A stretch of 64,000 nucleotides of DNA from positions 2,846,501 to 2,910,500 of the forward strand of contig NC_041786.1 in NCBI RefSeq assembly GCF_900090045.1. The letters are read 5' to 3'. The notes beneath the pieces were generated by a model. The model was given only the letters and a program-made list of their open reading frames with translations. It made no database searches and had not been told where the DNA came from. Below are positions 46,406 through 63,200 of the stretch, piece after piece. The number at the start of each line of letters is the position of its first letter. Position 1 is the stretch's first letter. The DNA is from Plasmodium malariae. Lineage: Eukaryota; Apicomplexa; Aconoidasida; Haemosporida; Plasmodiidae. A program made the translations under genes and the position numbers.

Positions 46406-48177
46406 ATGGAAGAGTTAAAAAGCAATGCAATGAATAGAAATAAACAGGAAATGTATGATAACAATGAAGAATATTTCAAATTTAATGAAGAAGAGGAAAA
46501 TGCATTTTTCCTCAAACCAACGGAATTTGTTCAAAATAGAGAAAAAATATTAAAAGAATTTGTTTCAAAAAAATATGATGATATAATAAAAAAGAATATT
46601 CTAAAGGAGAATATTGCATGCACCTATTTTCAGGTGATTCCAAATATCGTCACTTTTACAACTTATGATCCTTTCAAAAAATACGAAAGGATAGTATCTC
46701 TAAAGTAATTTTTTCTCTTTTTCTCTAACAATTGTGATAAAAATGTGAAATGTTAATGCTTGTACATGTACATACGTCACTCCCTGCATGCATCTACCGT
46801 GAGTACGTCAACTCGTGCATGCATCTACCGTGTATATGTTAAACCGTGCGTATCCCTATCAATGCATATATATATATGACACAAATTACATAAAAAATAC
46901 ATGTCCTTTTTTTATGATAACAGTACATAAATATATTATTTGTTAAAAACTGAACTTACGCAGAAATATTGATAAAAATGCGAGATATTTTAAGCTTGAA
47001 TTAGAAGAAAATGATATCTTCAAAATATCGTACATATCAGACAAAAAAAAAAAGGTAAGTATTTAAATAATTTAAATGAACCCATAAGCACATATATTTT
47101 ACATTTTTATTCTGATTATTTCTTAAATTTTTCAGATCGCACCGGGTATGATATTTAGCTTTAAGGTTAGAATATTCAATAATATTATTTATATAGTTTT
47201 ATGAATATAAGAGGAAATAATAAATACTATTAATGAAAAAAAAAAAAGAAAAAAGATTGAACTTTTCAATATAAATATGATCTAATAAATAAATTCTTAA
47301 AAAAATATTCCTTAAAAATGAGCACAATTCTTTCTCCTTATCTCAGGTAGAGTTTTATCCTAAATCCTACGAGAATTACGAATATGACCTTCAGATATAC
47401 TCAGAAGTATGTGACGAATAAGAAAATAAGTATATATACTAATATATACACTAACATATATACAACTATTTGCATATACATGTGATGGTGTGTAAAGTCC
47501 ATTTTATGCCAATATATATAACTTTAAAAATGACTCTGTTGCCTTTCTTTGTCTTGCACAATTACGCAAAGATATATTTTAAATTTATAAAACATTTATT
47601 TTGTTTTGTTAACAGAATAAATCTTTTACTTTGCCTATACGGTGCATAAATGATGAAATAATTTTGGATGTACAAGATGAAATAATAATAGGTGAAACAC
47701 CTATATATATGAAGAGTGAAAAAAATATCACAATAAAAAATATAGGAAAATATGAAAATAAATTTCAACTTACATTAAATCCTCCTTTTTATGTTAATTC
47801 CTATATGGATATGCTTAAGGAAGGGGAAATAACACAAGTCAGAATATTTAAGAAAACATATAAAAAACAAAAAACAAAAACAACATAGTTATAGAAAGGA
47901 ATTTTCTTTTTTTTTATTTTAGCGTAAAATTGTGTGTTGTACTTTGCAAAATAGTTTTGCGCATGCATACTTGCACAGGTACATGCAGTAGTACGTTCAA
48001 CATGTGCATGTACACATATATATATATATATTTATTTGTTTGCCTTCTTTAATCTGTAGATTAAGATTATGTTCATCCCGGTAGAAAACAAAACCTATGA
48101 AGATTACATGATAATAAATTACGAAAATGTAATCCCCCAAAACAGAAATATGACTTATTGTACAGATATGCAAAAAG

Positions 48178-48237
<60 letters not shown>

Positions 48238-51200
48238 TAATATGTATACATATAAACATATATGTACGCATATAAAATCAAACGTTGTAATTTATTAGGG
48301 CATAAGCACTTATACAAAAATACAAGGGAAAGGAATTGTAGCGGATGTGTATATAAAAGATAAGGAAATTACAGCTGATGATATTTACATTAATACGTCC
48401 AAAGAAATTAGCATATTCATTAAAAACTTGTCCTTTTTTTTGCTAACATACAATTTAGTAAAATATCGCGTCTATGAATGTAAATATGTACGACAAAATA
48501 AGAAAATTAGAAAATAAGAAAATGAAATAGTTAGCAAACTTGCACACTGCAGACACCATACATACACATGTATATAGTTATACGCATATATGAAGAAATT
48601 TATATGCACGCGTATACAGATTCATACTAATAAGGGAATTAAAGAGATATAAAACAGTTGTAGTTTTGTGTTCGTTTATTTTACAACTTTGCCCAATCAA
48701 TGAACTTATATTACTTTATATTTTTAGGACAACTCTTCATCCGATATAATAGATGTAAACTTCGAGGAAGATCATAAAATTATCGAAAAGATATTTATTT
48801 CGGACAATGAATTGTTGGACAGAAATATAATAGAAAATGAACTGTATAAAAATAGTGCGGATTATGAATGTGAAGACACTTATACCAGTAGCACCAGTCC
48901 AAGCGAAAAACGGGATGAAGACAAATTAACCGATAATGAGATCCTTAATATTGATTTAGGGGAAAAAGATAAAGATAAATATAATAATTATGATAAAGAT
49001 ATTGATATATATAATGATAAATATAATGATAAGGATAGAAGTGAAGAAATAGAATACGAGCAAGAATATGTTAATGAGTTGTATGAGTCAAAAGATGATA
49101 TACATAATTTTCAGTATTCTGATAATTCTTCTTATAATAAATATACAAAAAAAAAAATTATGGACGTTTACCCAAAATACAAAAAGTTGTACAGTGACAC
49201 TGATGAAACTATAACTGTTTCTATATGTCCTTCCTTTGCATCGTTTTTTAAAATAGTACTATTTTTATTTATAAAAGGATACAAGAAAGAAGAAAAAATT
49301 GTTATATACTTAAAGAGTATTGCACCTGAAATTATTATATCAAATAGGTTACAAAAAATTGATAATATTCTTATAAACACTTTCAAGACATTATCTTTTG
49401 AGCTAATAAATAACAGTCAATACGATATTCCAGTCAAAGTAGAAAAAATAGAGGATAAATACAATGAATTACACATGGAAAGTAGTAAATTTATAATACT
49501 TAAAAATTCAAAATATATATTTAAAATAATTTATGTGGCAAAAATAAATGGATATTCTGAAAAAGTATTTGTAATTCATCAGAAATGTACAAAAGTTATA
49601 AATAAATTATATATAATAAGTAACTGCCTATATCCAGATATTGTTTTCGATGTAGAACAAATAAACTTTAACCAAGTATCTCATAGTTTTGAATACGAAA
49701 ATTCGTTCCATATAACTAACAATTCAGACTTAATTGTAAATTATTCTTTTAAAATATCTGATGAATTGAAAGATCAAATAAAAATTTTGAACAACTGTAA
49801 TAAGTTAGAAAAGTTTGGAAAAGAAAAAATTACGATAATGTTTTGTCCCAAAAATATAGGAACCTATCTTTGTAATATTGAATTTTTTTTAAATGAAATT
49901 AAAACATATAAAAAGATTATACCATTTTATGCTATATGCTGCAAACCTGAGGTTGAATGTTACCCAGTTTTTTTGAATATAGATCCAATGATCATAGACA
50001 AAAAATACACAGAACAAGTTAAAATCATGAATAATTCTGAAGATACCGATGTAAAGTATGAATTAATTTTAGATGAAGAAATATATGATATCTGTGATTT
50101 AGAAGTTTCGGATTCAAAAGGAATTATAAAAAGAAAAAATTTTACATTTCTAGATATTTGTATAAAAAGCAAAATAATAGGTTACATACTGATAGTTGTT
50201 AAAATAAAAATATCAGGTTATGAGGATCTATTATTTTTAAATATAAAAGGTTGTTGTACATGTCCTACTATAAAAATTATTCCCAGTATTATTGATTTTG
50301 AAAAATGCAATTGCTTAGATGTAAAAGAAAAAATTATTGAAATCAAAAATGAAAGTCCCATTAACGCCTTTATTAGTCTCTCAAACGAATTACCGATTTT
50401 CAACTATTCGGCTAATAACTTTTATATTGAGCCATATGATTCAGTTTTTGTTCATATATATGGAAGATGCTTAGAAACTACATTATATAATGATTTGTTG
50501 AGGGTGAACGTTCACCGTAAAGAAGATATTATTATTCCTATCAAGGCTCAAGTAATTATATGTTTACGATGAACATGTTCTTTTGTTTATCCTGTGTTGA
50601 ATGTCTTTTATTCCTTATTTACACTTTGTGCTTGCAATATTTTTTTCTTTTCTTTTTTTTAATTTATTCTTAAGTGATCCTATACACACGCGTATGTAAC
50701 ATACGCATTTTTTACTCACTCATTAACTAGGTACTCGTTCATCACTTGCTCATCATTACGTAGTCATTCTTCACGTACACATTCATTATGTACTCATTTT
50801 TTTTTTTTTTTTTTTTCATCTTTTTTCTTTTATTTTTCCTGTATCTTTTTCCTCAAAGGGAATAGGATCTCCAATATTAATAACCGAAAGTTGCATAGAC
50901 TTCGATGTTATTCACACAAACAAAAAATATTTCCACGAGCTTATTATTTTCAATAAGGGAACAAATGAAAGAAACATATATTTCCTTTTTGAGTCTGAAA
51001 AAAAAAAAAAGAAAAAAAACGAACATGCTGAAATATTTAATGTTACCCCAAAAAATTTGTGCATAAAAGGGGAGGGTGAAACAGTTTGTATTTTGAGCGC
51101 TTTTAATAGTAAAGAAGAAAAATGTGAAGACATTCTTTATATATATGAAAATACCATAAACAAGAAAAAGGTATCTAATAATTTTAAGAAAATAAATATA

Positions 51201-54200
51201 GCAGCATCCTTTGTTTATCCAGAAGTGGAAATATGCGATATTGCAAAGTTTGTGTTCAATTTTCATGAGCAAGTTGAAAAGGGAATCAATGAAGGAGCAG
51301 AGAAAGATAAAGAGAATGATGGAATAGAAGAAAAGATTAAACATATGAAGGATATAAACAAATTAATGCAAGAGATTGAAATAAAGAATTTAAAAAATGC
51401 AAACATAAAGTTTATATTATCCACGAAAAAACCATTTTTTGTTGAGTCTGATGTGATTGAACTAAGAAGTAAGGAAAAAAAAAAAATTGCTTTATTTTTT
51501 GATATCGATTTTTTGAATAATAAAATGAATAATAAATATCACGAGAATTTAATTGTTAACTTTTTTGAGAATAGTAAAAGACAAAAATATGAAATAAGTG
51601 GTGAGACTGTTTATCCTAATATTGTTATGAACAAAACTTTTATAGATTTCCAGTATATTTTAAAAAATCTATACGCACAAGAAACAGTAGAAATAAAAAA
51701 TGTGTGCAATTTTAAAGTGTACTTTAAGTGGTTCTTTGAAGAAAATAATATTTATAAAAATTTTAGTGAAGTTTTTAATATACATCCAAATAGAGGTTAT
51801 CTATTACCACAAGAAAAGAAAATTATAACAATTACATACAATAGTATTAATGAAAATTATTACAACATTAATATATTATGTCACATTAAAAACGGTCCTA
51901 TGTACACTTTGAAATTAATTGCTGGGTATTCTGATATTAAATACAAAATAAATAAAAAAGAATTAAACTATAATATTCATTATAAGTCTATCGGGGAAGA
52001 CTTCTTAACAATACATAATACAGGGAAAATCAAATTATTTATTGAAATTTTATATAATATAAAATTACCCTCTTTACTATATACAAATATAAATAATTTT
52101 TTTATTGAACCAAACAATAGTAAAGACATTATTTTTTATTTTATACCTGGAATCCCATTAAACTTAAATGGGAAGGTTTTAATAAAGATTTGTAACTTTG
52201 AAGAAATTGAAATAAAATTATATTCGAATAGCTACTGTAATATATTGCATTTAAACATAGATGATGATACTGATAATATTGTGCATACAGGCAAAAGTGA
52301 AATAATGGATGGTGTACATTATTCATCAGAAGATGGTGAACAGCGAGTACAGTCTATTATCAGTGATACTCGAAGTGACAAATTTAAACATATAGAAAAT
52401 TTAATAAACAATAGTTTATTATTTACTGACGAAAATATATACTATGAAAACCAGAGGGAAATATTAATTAAAAAGTTAAAAAAAATGTATACGAATATTT
52501 TTTTATCACTTAAAGCATATATTGAAGATATATTAGATGAATATTTCAACCTTTCGTGTAAAAATAACAACAATTTATCAGAAGTAGACTTTGGGCTTGA
52601 TAAAATACCCAAAGAAAACATATTATTAGATGAAAATGGTACCTTTTCTAATACTAATGCAAGTGAAATAGATTCATCTAGTAACCCAAAACAAACATAC
52701 AATATGATAAGCATCCTAAAAAATTATTGTCCAAAAAATAATAGTACACGCTTTATCGATTTGCTGAGATCCTTTATTCTGAACCAAAAAGACGACAACT
52801 ACATTTTGAGTAGTTTTTCAAGGCTGAAAAAATTAGGTAATAACATTTATTTGTATGTTTACTTTTAAAAGTGGCAGACTCGCACTCGTGATGCTCAAGT
52901 GTGCATATGTGCATATGTGCATATGTGTATAGGTGTATATATATATGTGTGTTAGTATGTGTGTATGTAAGTATGTATATATGTATGTATGTATATATGC
53001 AAGTACGCATGTATGTATGTATATATGCAAGTACGCATGTATGGGTGCCAGTTTTATCGCGTTATCTCTGGTGATTTCCTTTATTATTTAAGCGTAATAT
53101 TCTACATGTATATAAATACTTATACCAAAGGTAAACGCATGCATAAATATGTATGTGTATATATATATATATGTGTATATGTATATGTATACATATATAT
53201 TTTCACATGTTCATATGAGCATTTTTTCCTATTTTACAATGATCACTTTTTTTTTCTAAATTTTACTAGTAAATTTTGAAAAGGTATCATGTTTCTACTA
53301 TATAAGCAATGAGCTCATTTTAAAATATCTGAAGAGGGTAATTTTAGAAAGCAACATAGAATTGAAGGCATTTTCCTTAAATATAGGAAATTTGATAATT
53401 AACGAAAAGAAAGAGAGTGTTATTAACGTAATAAATGTAAGCCATGATAAAATAATAGTAAGTTATAATTTGAAAAACCTTGAAACTAAGGATATAAGAT
53501 TAACTTATGAGCAAAATGAAATAAATAGAAATGATTCCATTAATTTTAAAATTGTAATACAAAAGAATTCTACAAATGAAAATGTATTTTTTGAGAAAGC
53601 ATTTTTATGTCTACATGATAATAATTATTACACTATTAATATTAAATTTAATTATATCATACCTGACATACTACTATATTACAGACAAATGTATTTTGAA
53701 AAAACGGAAATAAAGAATTGTCTGTGTAAAATAAATAGATTAATAAATGCAAAAGATGTTAATATTAAATTCAAAATAAAAAATATCATATTTTATAATA
53801 AAAAATTAGAATATTATCATTTAAAAAAAAAACCTCAAATATTCGTATATCCTACTAAAGGGATAATTAAAAAGAATTTTTATTTAGATATTAGAATATT
53901 TTTTGAACCATCAAATGAATATAAAAATGCAAAAATAGATATTGAAATTTTTATTTACCATTCTAATTTTACAAAAACTATAGAAGTTTACTTAAATAGT
54001 GTAAGAGACCGAGTGCAGGTCGATCCATGTGATATAATAGTTGAGCCACTTTTATTTAATAGTGGAGAGGTATACAAAACATTGAAAATAATTAATTTAA
54101 GTGATTATTCCAAATATTTGTACATATATAAAGTAGATAATTATTATAAGTACTTAGAAAGCTTTATATATGATCTTCTGATGATTCATAAACAATTATA

Positions 54201-57200
54201 CATTGAAAAAAATCATGAAAAGGATTTATTTTATAGCAACTTGGTATATTACTTAATAGACTTGTATAAAAAAAAAATTGAAGATATACGAAATAATGGT
54301 AAAATTGGAGACTTTATAAATGATAATGTTACTATTCATAAAATATGCGATCAGAACAATCAGGATAAAAAACCACAAGTTCAAGTAACGAAAGAGAATA
54401 AAGAAGAGAGCTATACGATAGATTATGGCATCAAAAAAGACTTGAAAAAAAGCGAATTTCGTGAATGCATAAATGCAAATAAGGACAGCAACAAAGGGGA
54501 AAAGGACAAAGATAAAAGAAGGAAGAAAAATGATTTAGGAGAATGGGATAAGACTGAAGAAGAAAAAGACAAAAATAAAGGCAATAAATGGAAAATTAAA
54601 GGTGATTGGGACAAAAAGGAAGGTGATAAGGACAAAGAGAAAGATGAAAAAGTACAGAAATATCAAAGAGATGAATTAACAAAAAAGAAGAAACATATTG
54701 AACTTTTAACAGATTTTAAACCTTTAGAAAAACACGACTCAAATGAATCAGCTATAGAATCAGAATATCAACAAAAAAGTATAATAATTTTAGAAAATAA
54801 AATTAAGATATTAGAGGAGCTAATTAGGAGAAACGAAAATAAGTACAATTATTTTGAAGAATATTTAAAAATAATAAAGACAAAAAATAAAGTAAAAGAA
54901 AATTACTTGGTGTTATGTCCTAAATATATCAATCATAAAAAAATTGGGAGCTATTTACTTAACAACGGTGCTTTGCATTTTTCAAAAAAACGAGAAACTA
55001 ATAAGGGGTTTCAATACGATGACAACAGCCTTTTAACAATCAGTAAAATAATTCATTGGTGCAATGAAATTAATGAGAAGGATAGTAATTATCCGTTTAA
55101 TGTAAAGAACAGTTTTGTTCATTATATAATGCACGAAAAAAATATTAATAGAAATAAATATTCTTATAAAAAAATTAGGATATCTAATAGAAATATGGAT
55201 GATATATTGGGGAATGTTGAACACACGAAAAATTGTACATATAGCTATGAAAACAACTTAGATTACTATATTAGTGAAATGTTAAATATGAGAGAAAAAA
55301 AGAAGGAAGGGTGTGAGGAAGGGAATGATAATGAGAAGAAGGAAGCGAAGGAGGAAGTGATTGAGGAAGAGAACGAGGAAGAGGATGAATTACACGATCA
55401 TGTGAATGATAAAAAAAAAAAGAATAAAGCTCCAAATGAAATTTTTAAAAATGAAGATACAGACGAAGAACGCACAAATAATGAAAATAAAGCAATACAG
55501 CCCCAAAAGGACAATATAGGTGATAAGGGAAAAAATGAGAAATTGATATATATTTATAAAAATCAATTTAAAAGAAAATTAAATATAAGTAAGATAAAAC
55601 CAAAAATAGATAATAAACAAATAACGTATATAAATAAAAAGGAAAATAATTATATAAATGGTAAAAGACAAAATCAACAAACTAGCAGCACATATGATGA
55701 AAAAATTTTTTTTAACAAGTATAATTTAAAATATAAATTTGAGTACATAAACTACTTTTTTCATTTTGCACTTTTAAATGATGAAGCATTTATGAATGAT
55801 GTTAGATCATTTTTAAAATTATCTATGACAGAAAAAAAAAAGAACAAAAGCGAGAATACTATAAAAAAAAAAAATAATTTCACCAGCTTATTTGAAAAGA
55901 TTCTAAAGAAAATACTACTTTCCCCGTTATATATTAATGGTGTTGTCTTTTTTTTTAAAAAAAATGATTATATAAATTCTGAACAATTTTTTAGAACATT
56001 TCTGAAAATAAAATTAGATGAGAATATTAATATAATATATTTGAATCCAATAGAGAGTTATGAAGAATTTTTCAATACGTCTAATTTTTCAGATAGAAAA
56101 AAAGAAAATGAATGCCTAAAAACAAGCGCGGAACATGAAACAGAAGAAGAACAAAACGGTAAAAAGTGGAAAGAGACAAACCACAAGAAGGGAAAGGAAA
56201 CAAATGATAAAAAAAAGAATGGAGCAAATGACGGAAAGGCAAATGACTTAATTGATGCGCAAAGGATTAAATATTTTTATGAAAACCTAATAAGAAAATA
56301 TCAAGAAAAGATTGAACGTAAATTGAAAGAAAAAGAGAAAATTGAAAAAACAATAGAATCATTAAATATAAATGTAAATACTAATGAATCTCCAACAAAT
56401 TTATATTATGTTCATAATAATGAAAAGAAGAAAAAAGACATGGACGTAATAAAAGGAAAGAAAGAATTAAAAGGGCAGACTGAAAATATAGTTCATAACG
56501 AAAAATTAGAAGAGAATGAATCATCAGTAGTCCTAACTGAGACAGATATATCTAGGGGATTTTTTAAAAATGCTGAAAAATTAGAATGTGGCAAAGATAA
56601 TGAAATATTTGATGAGAATAACATAAATGTTAGAGAATATTTAGATGATAGGGAATGCCATACTTATAACTCTGTAGAAAAGTTATATGAAAAAATTATA
56701 ATTAACAAAAAAAAAAATAATTTGAATAAGCAAGTAATTAGCGAATTAAACATGTTTTGTGTCAAAAGAAATGAAAAAATTGACATTAAAATTATTAAAT
56801 ATAATAAAAAGGTGAACAAAATAAATAATTATTTGAAAACTAATAATTATGTGGATTTTGTAGGATTTTACAAAGAGTTAAAAATAATATTACACGTTTT
56901 ATTGAAACAATATTTAATAAAAGGAAATAATTATTCTTCCAAACTTTTTAGTCCTTTTGAGTCTAGTGATGTTACAATAGATACTATACAAAATGAGAGG
57001 GAGCATGAATATAATATATTAGAAAGTGGAAGGGAAGAGGGAGAAAAGGAAGAAAAAAAAAACAATACCTTCCTCAAAAGTATACGTATTGAGCTTAGTG
57101 ATAAATATATCGAGAAAATATATGAACATGATATAGATATAGCAAATGTAGATGGAAAAGAAATTGATAATATGATGACATGTACAGAAAAAAAACAAAA

Positions 57201-60200
57201 TGATAATTGTATCATAGAGGGGGGAGATAATATAAAAATAGTGTCCAATGAAAAAATATATAATATACTTAGCTCACATGATATTAAAAAAACATATGCG
57301 GAAGTAACCAATAAAAGGGAAAAATTACGTGAAAAAATGCTAGACGAAAAGGATTACAATGTACCTATGACATTAAGCAGAAATATTACAGTTAGCCACT
57401 TGGATGTTAATAAAAAAGGGGGAGATGTAAAAACTGTTATGTATAAAAATGATGAACTGAAGAAGTACTTAAAACAAAGTTTTGTGCATGTAAACTTTCT
57501 ATATTTTTTTATAAATGAGGAAGTATGTTTTAGAAAATGGGACATCCTTAATATTATTTCCAATTTTATACAAGAAAAATATAGGAATATAAAGACATGT
57601 GCATATTTTTTTGATATTCCGGAATCAAAAATTTATGACACTTTCAACTTGAGAAGTTTTATTCAAACGAAAAAAAATTTAGAAAAGTGGAAAAACAATT
57701 TTTACATTAACGATGAGATGGAAGAAATAGAGCAAGGTGTGAAAAAAGGAGGAGAGAAGGGTGAAGAATATAGAGAGAACGAGAACAGAAATAGACAAAT
57801 GGAATTGTGTGAAAACCCCACAATAGAAGGTGGCATACACCATGAACAGAAAGTAACAGAAAATGCAGATATAAAAAATGACATGACGACTGGTAAAGGT
57901 AAAAAAAAAAAAAAAAGTGGAAAGAAGAAAGATAGGGAAAAAGAGGAGAAAGCAAAAAGAGAAAAAGGGAAAAACATAAAAGAGAAGGACGAAGTAGAAA
58001 AAGAGAAAGGAATGAAGGACGAAAGAGAAAAGGGTGAAACAGAAAAAGACGAAGGGCAGAAGGGCGAAACAGAAAAAGACGAAGGGCAGAAGGACGAAAT
58101 AGAAAAGGATGAAACAGAAAAAGACGAAGGGCAGAAGGACGAAAGAGAAAAGGGCGAAACAGAAAAAGACGAAGGGCAGAAGGACGAAATAGAAAAGGAT
58201 GAAATGGAAAAAAGAAAAAAAGAGAAAGACAAAAAAGACAAAGATAATGTAAATAAAAGTGATTATGAGAAAGAAGGAGAAAAGCACAAAAGTAGGGAGA
58301 AAAGTAAGAAGGAGAAAGGGAACGAGAAAAATATCGAACATGAAAAAGATAAGGAGATGAAGAAAGAAAGAGGAAAAGAAGAAATAAAGGAAAGTGAAAA
58401 GGGTTGCAAAGACGAAAGGGTAAAGAAAGAGGAAGAGGGAAAAAAGAAGAAAAGAACAGAAAAGAAGGGGAAGGAAAAGGAAGAAAATAAGGAGAAAGAG
58501 AAGGCAGAGAAAGCAGAAAAGGCAGAAAAGGAGAAAAGGGAAAAGAGAAGGAACGAGGTCGAGAAAAAGGATAACAAAGGAAAAATAGAAAGGGATGAAA
58601 AAATAAATAAAGAAAAGGAAACAATAAACCATAAACAAAATGAAACGAAAGTACAAATGGAGGAAGGAAAAAAAAATAAAAGGCAAAAAGGAGCTAGAGA
58701 AAAGGAGGAAAAAAGGAAGAAAGATAACACTGATGAAGTAAAAGACAATGAAAAGAAGAAAACGGATGAAGTATTTCAAGATACAAAAGAAGTGAAAAAT
58801 AAAAAAGAAAAATATGAAAATAAGAATTCAGAAAGAAAAGAAAGCTATAAAAAAAAAAGTATAACGAATGAATATACAACAAAAATTCAAAAATATAATA
58901 TTAATGAAAAGGAGGTAGAAGAAGAAGTATACTTTGAAGAATTAGAAAAAAAGAAATATGAAATAAAGGATGAATACGATTACATGTTTTATAATGTTTG
59001 TAATTCGTATAATAAAAATGAATTAATTGGCAATGTACAAAAAAATAATGATCAGAATATAATTGAATTTTTACAAATTGACACATCGTATGATAAAAAG
59101 GATGAAATCAGGTATAAAAATTTAACTCATGTAATGCTAGAGAAAAATAACTACATAGAATTGTATATAAAAATTAATACATGTAAAATAATAAACTTAA
59201 GAAAATATATATGCTTAATAGATATGCTTGGTAATTATCATTTTTTAAATGTACATATTGTAATTGACAAGCCTAAAATATATTCTAATCCCTACTTCAT
59301 ATTTACAAACAGCGTGTCTATAAGTAATAATAAAACTAATTGTTTTATACTAATCAAAAAATTGTACAACTTTGATAAAGTTTTAATTGGAAGAACTTTG
59401 CCTATGTTTAAAAATATTATACAATCAGAACTGACAGAACACTGCGAAAAATATCTGTTAGATTACTTAATAAATTTTGAGGGTATAAATTCCTCTAAAC
59501 GTAAGGCAACTAAATTTATAGCAGATAAATTTAAAGTGGATAAATTTAAGGTGAAAAAAATTAACATAACAAAATTTAAGGTGGATAAATTAAAGGCAGA
59601 AAACTCGGCTACTATAAATGTCTTGAATTATAGTGAAAAGGGGAAAAGTACAACAAAGTACATGGATGTGCTAAAAAAGGATGCCCCATTAAATATTGAT
59701 ATATATAAACATTTGTATAAACATATTCAGGTTTTGAACTTATATAATTCCTCCTATTTTGACTGTTTTGTTGAACTTTCTTTTGAAAATATGTCTTATA
59801 ATAGTTGTAATAATCTTACGACTAATGATAGGAGCAGTAGTGATCAAAACTTTCTAATACATAATGATTTTTATGTATATCCTAGCAAATTTTTTGTCTT
59901 ATCAAAGAAATGTAAGAAAATTATAATTTTATTTTTACCTAGGAATACTAATTCTTTTTTTGAAAAATTATTATTGTCTATATATTCCATAAAAAATGAA
60001 ATTAACGATGGAAATAGTAAAAAAGACTCCATTTGTAAAAATAACAAGAAAACAGATATAATTAGTACTACAATTAACGAAAACAGTTCAATACTTCCAT
60101 ATGATAATTTGTTCTATAACAACATAGATATATCAAATAAAAAAATTGGTAATAATATATATGACATATTTTCTTTATGTTTAAAGGGAGAAGGAATAAA

Positions 60201-63200
60201 ATGCTCCCTAAAAATTGATCAGAATTACTTAAATTTTCATAAAGTTCTTTTATATTCTATTCAGAGAAAAACAGTGGAAATTAAAAACAATAATTACTGT
60301 GATATTATATGGTTTATTGATTCTAACGATTTGAAGGATAATTTGTTGTTGCATATAAATCCAGTGAGAGGAAGCTTATTAAAAAATGAAAAAAAAATAA
60401 TCACAATTACTGTGAATACAAATAATGTTAATATAATTAAAAAAAATATCAAAATTAATTATGTTGAAAATAAATTACCTAAAAATGATAATGAGAAGAA
60501 AATTATTTATTTCACTCCTATAACTGTTGAAGCGGAAATTTGTAAATCGTTCATTCAGGTAGACGTTGATATGTTAGATGAAAATGAAGACGAAAAATTC
60601 GTTTCCTTAGTAGACTATGATAAAATTAGTGGTGAAAAGGAAAAACTGAAAAATGACAATATTTCTAAAAGTATTATTTCACTAAAAAGTAGTAAACTTA
60701 CACATTCAAATAATACCTTAAGTGATGTTATAGAAAAAGATATTAACTTCAAACATGTGCAAGTAAATAAAACGAAAAGTTGTTTATTTAAAATAAAAAA
60801 CACAGGAAAGGTTAAAATATCCTTTTTTGTAGAATTAAATGATGAGTCTTTTTTAAATTTTATAAGTATTGATAAAGTTAGCGATACCATAAATTCAAAT
60901 GAAATGAAAAATATTAAACTAAAATTACGGTCATGTAAAAAAACAAGGTTTCAAAATATACCACTCTTTATACATATCTATGATGTAGATAACAACTACA
61001 TTCAATCTTACAAGTATTTACTTTCTATTTACTTTGATTATAATTACCTTAAAATTGTGCCGCCTATTCTTAATTACGATTCTGTTGAGGTGAAAAAAGA
61101 AGAAACCAGATTTTTTAAAATAATTAATGATGGATATTTTGATTTTAAGTATACCATTAAATTATTAAAAGGTAAAATAAAAAATAAAGATACTCATAAA
61201 ATAATTAAATACAGTAATATTATGGAAAATAAAGAGGGAAACAAAGAAAATGAAATGGTAAATCCTTTTGTTATTTCGCCTATGAAAGGCTTAATAAAAT
61301 CAAAGGCAGAACAAACAATCACTGTTCTCTTTAATTCTTCTGAAGAAAATTATTACAAATATATATATATTATAGAGATAGATAATCTTATGTCAGATAT
61401 CAGCATAAATAGTAAGAAAAAAAATGTAAGAGGAAAAAAAGAAATGATTGATAATAAGTACAACGAAGTAGTTAAAATATTTGCGTATTCTGTTAAACCA
61501 CGAATTTGTTGTGATGTAAAAAATATATTTGAAGAAGTATTCATATTAAAAAAAACAGATATGTATTGCAACTTTTTAAATTATTTTTTAAGTAAAAACA
61601 GTTACTACAATGTAGATGATAATACGTTATATTATAAATATGCTTATGTTAATGAATACATTAATGAAAGAATAAAAATTTCAAATACGTCCGATGTAAA
61701 CGCAAATGTGAAGGTAGAAATAAGAGAAATAGACTTTTTAAATTATGATAATAAGAAAGGAAAGGAAAGTAAAAGGGATAAAGAAATGGAAAAAGAAAAT
61801 CAAAAAAGAAGAGCCATTTCTTCTACTCAGGATAAATCAACTTTTAAATTTCATATGAGAACTGAAAATTACAATGAAGTTAAATCCAAATGGAATTTTA
61901 AAGAAGACAGTATGGGCACTAATAATAGTTGTAGCAGTAATACTGTTACCATGATTGTAAAACGCTACCAACACAATTATGTAGACATATGTTTTTATTC
62001 TCATCAAATAGTAAGTAAAAAATTTCTCTTAAACGTCTATCTTGTAAAACCACAGAATACTTTATGCTTCTCTTTCTACATAAGTGTAGAATTTTTTTTA
62101 CCCTCTATTAATTTGATTATACCACACTGTTTATTAACACAACATCGAGAAGATAAAATTTTTGATCTAGGGAATATCCATTTAAACAGTATAATATCAT
62201 TTAAAATAAAATTTAAAAACTGTTTTAAGTACCCAGTTTTTGTTAATGTTTTCTTTGAAAAGCTCAATGCTATTTTCGAACTCAACGATAGTTATGATGA
62301 ACAAGCAAATAAACAACTAAATAATAGGGAGTTAAAAATATGCAAAGATTCAAATGGAGAAATAGGTAGACATGTGGAGGTAAAGGATAAAAACAAGAAG
62401 AAAAACAGTGTCTATATTACTACTCCTAACGACAGAGACGAGAATCCTAAAATAAGTACAAAACTCAATTATGTGTATGGTGAAAATTTAAGGAGTAATA
62501 AAAATATGATTAGTCAAAATGAAGAAAATGAAAGCAATAGAATTAACACGATTCTACATGAGCAAACTAGAGAGAATTATGTGGAAAAGCATGATAGTAT
62601 TAACATCAATCGTACTGCTAATTATGGAACCTGCGTACTAGAAAAAAAAGACATTTACCTTGTTTCAAATAATAATTCTGTTTTTAATAATGGCACAGAC
62701 AAAATTCTGTTAAGAAAAAGTAATAGTATTACTTATTTTGATTACAAAAATATTAAAGATGTAATATATAGGTCTAAGGGGGGGAAAAAAAAGCATATGT
62801 TTAATTTGGGCTATTTATATTATATTGGAAATAGAAACTACATTTTAAAAGAAGGTGATGTGGCAAATTTTAAAGTAAAAATAGACAAAAAAAAATTACA
62901 GAATGAAATAAGGAGTAGGTACACTCTAAATGACAGTTCTATGGAAAAAATTACTGAAGAGATGAGCAAAGGAAATATTGCTGATGAATTAGACGAATCA
63001 TATTTTGAAGAAATAAACAACATCAAAGGGGAGAAGAAAAAAAACAAAAATATTAAAAAAAAAGACAGGAGCAACAAAAAGAATGAGGGTAATTTTCATG
63101 AATATTTAAAAAAAAATTCCGGATCTGCTCTTCTTCAGTATAGTGGTGCAAAAGATGTGTTAGGGTGTATATGTGTGAAAATTTTGAATAATAATTACGA

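Noticed and set aside
57679..58779. Minus-strand ORFs up to 366 aa rich in Phe, Ser and Leu
   Set aside because: Exact complement of the Lys/Glu-rich insert of the HYDIN-like gene, which is open for over 10 kb in the plus frame.
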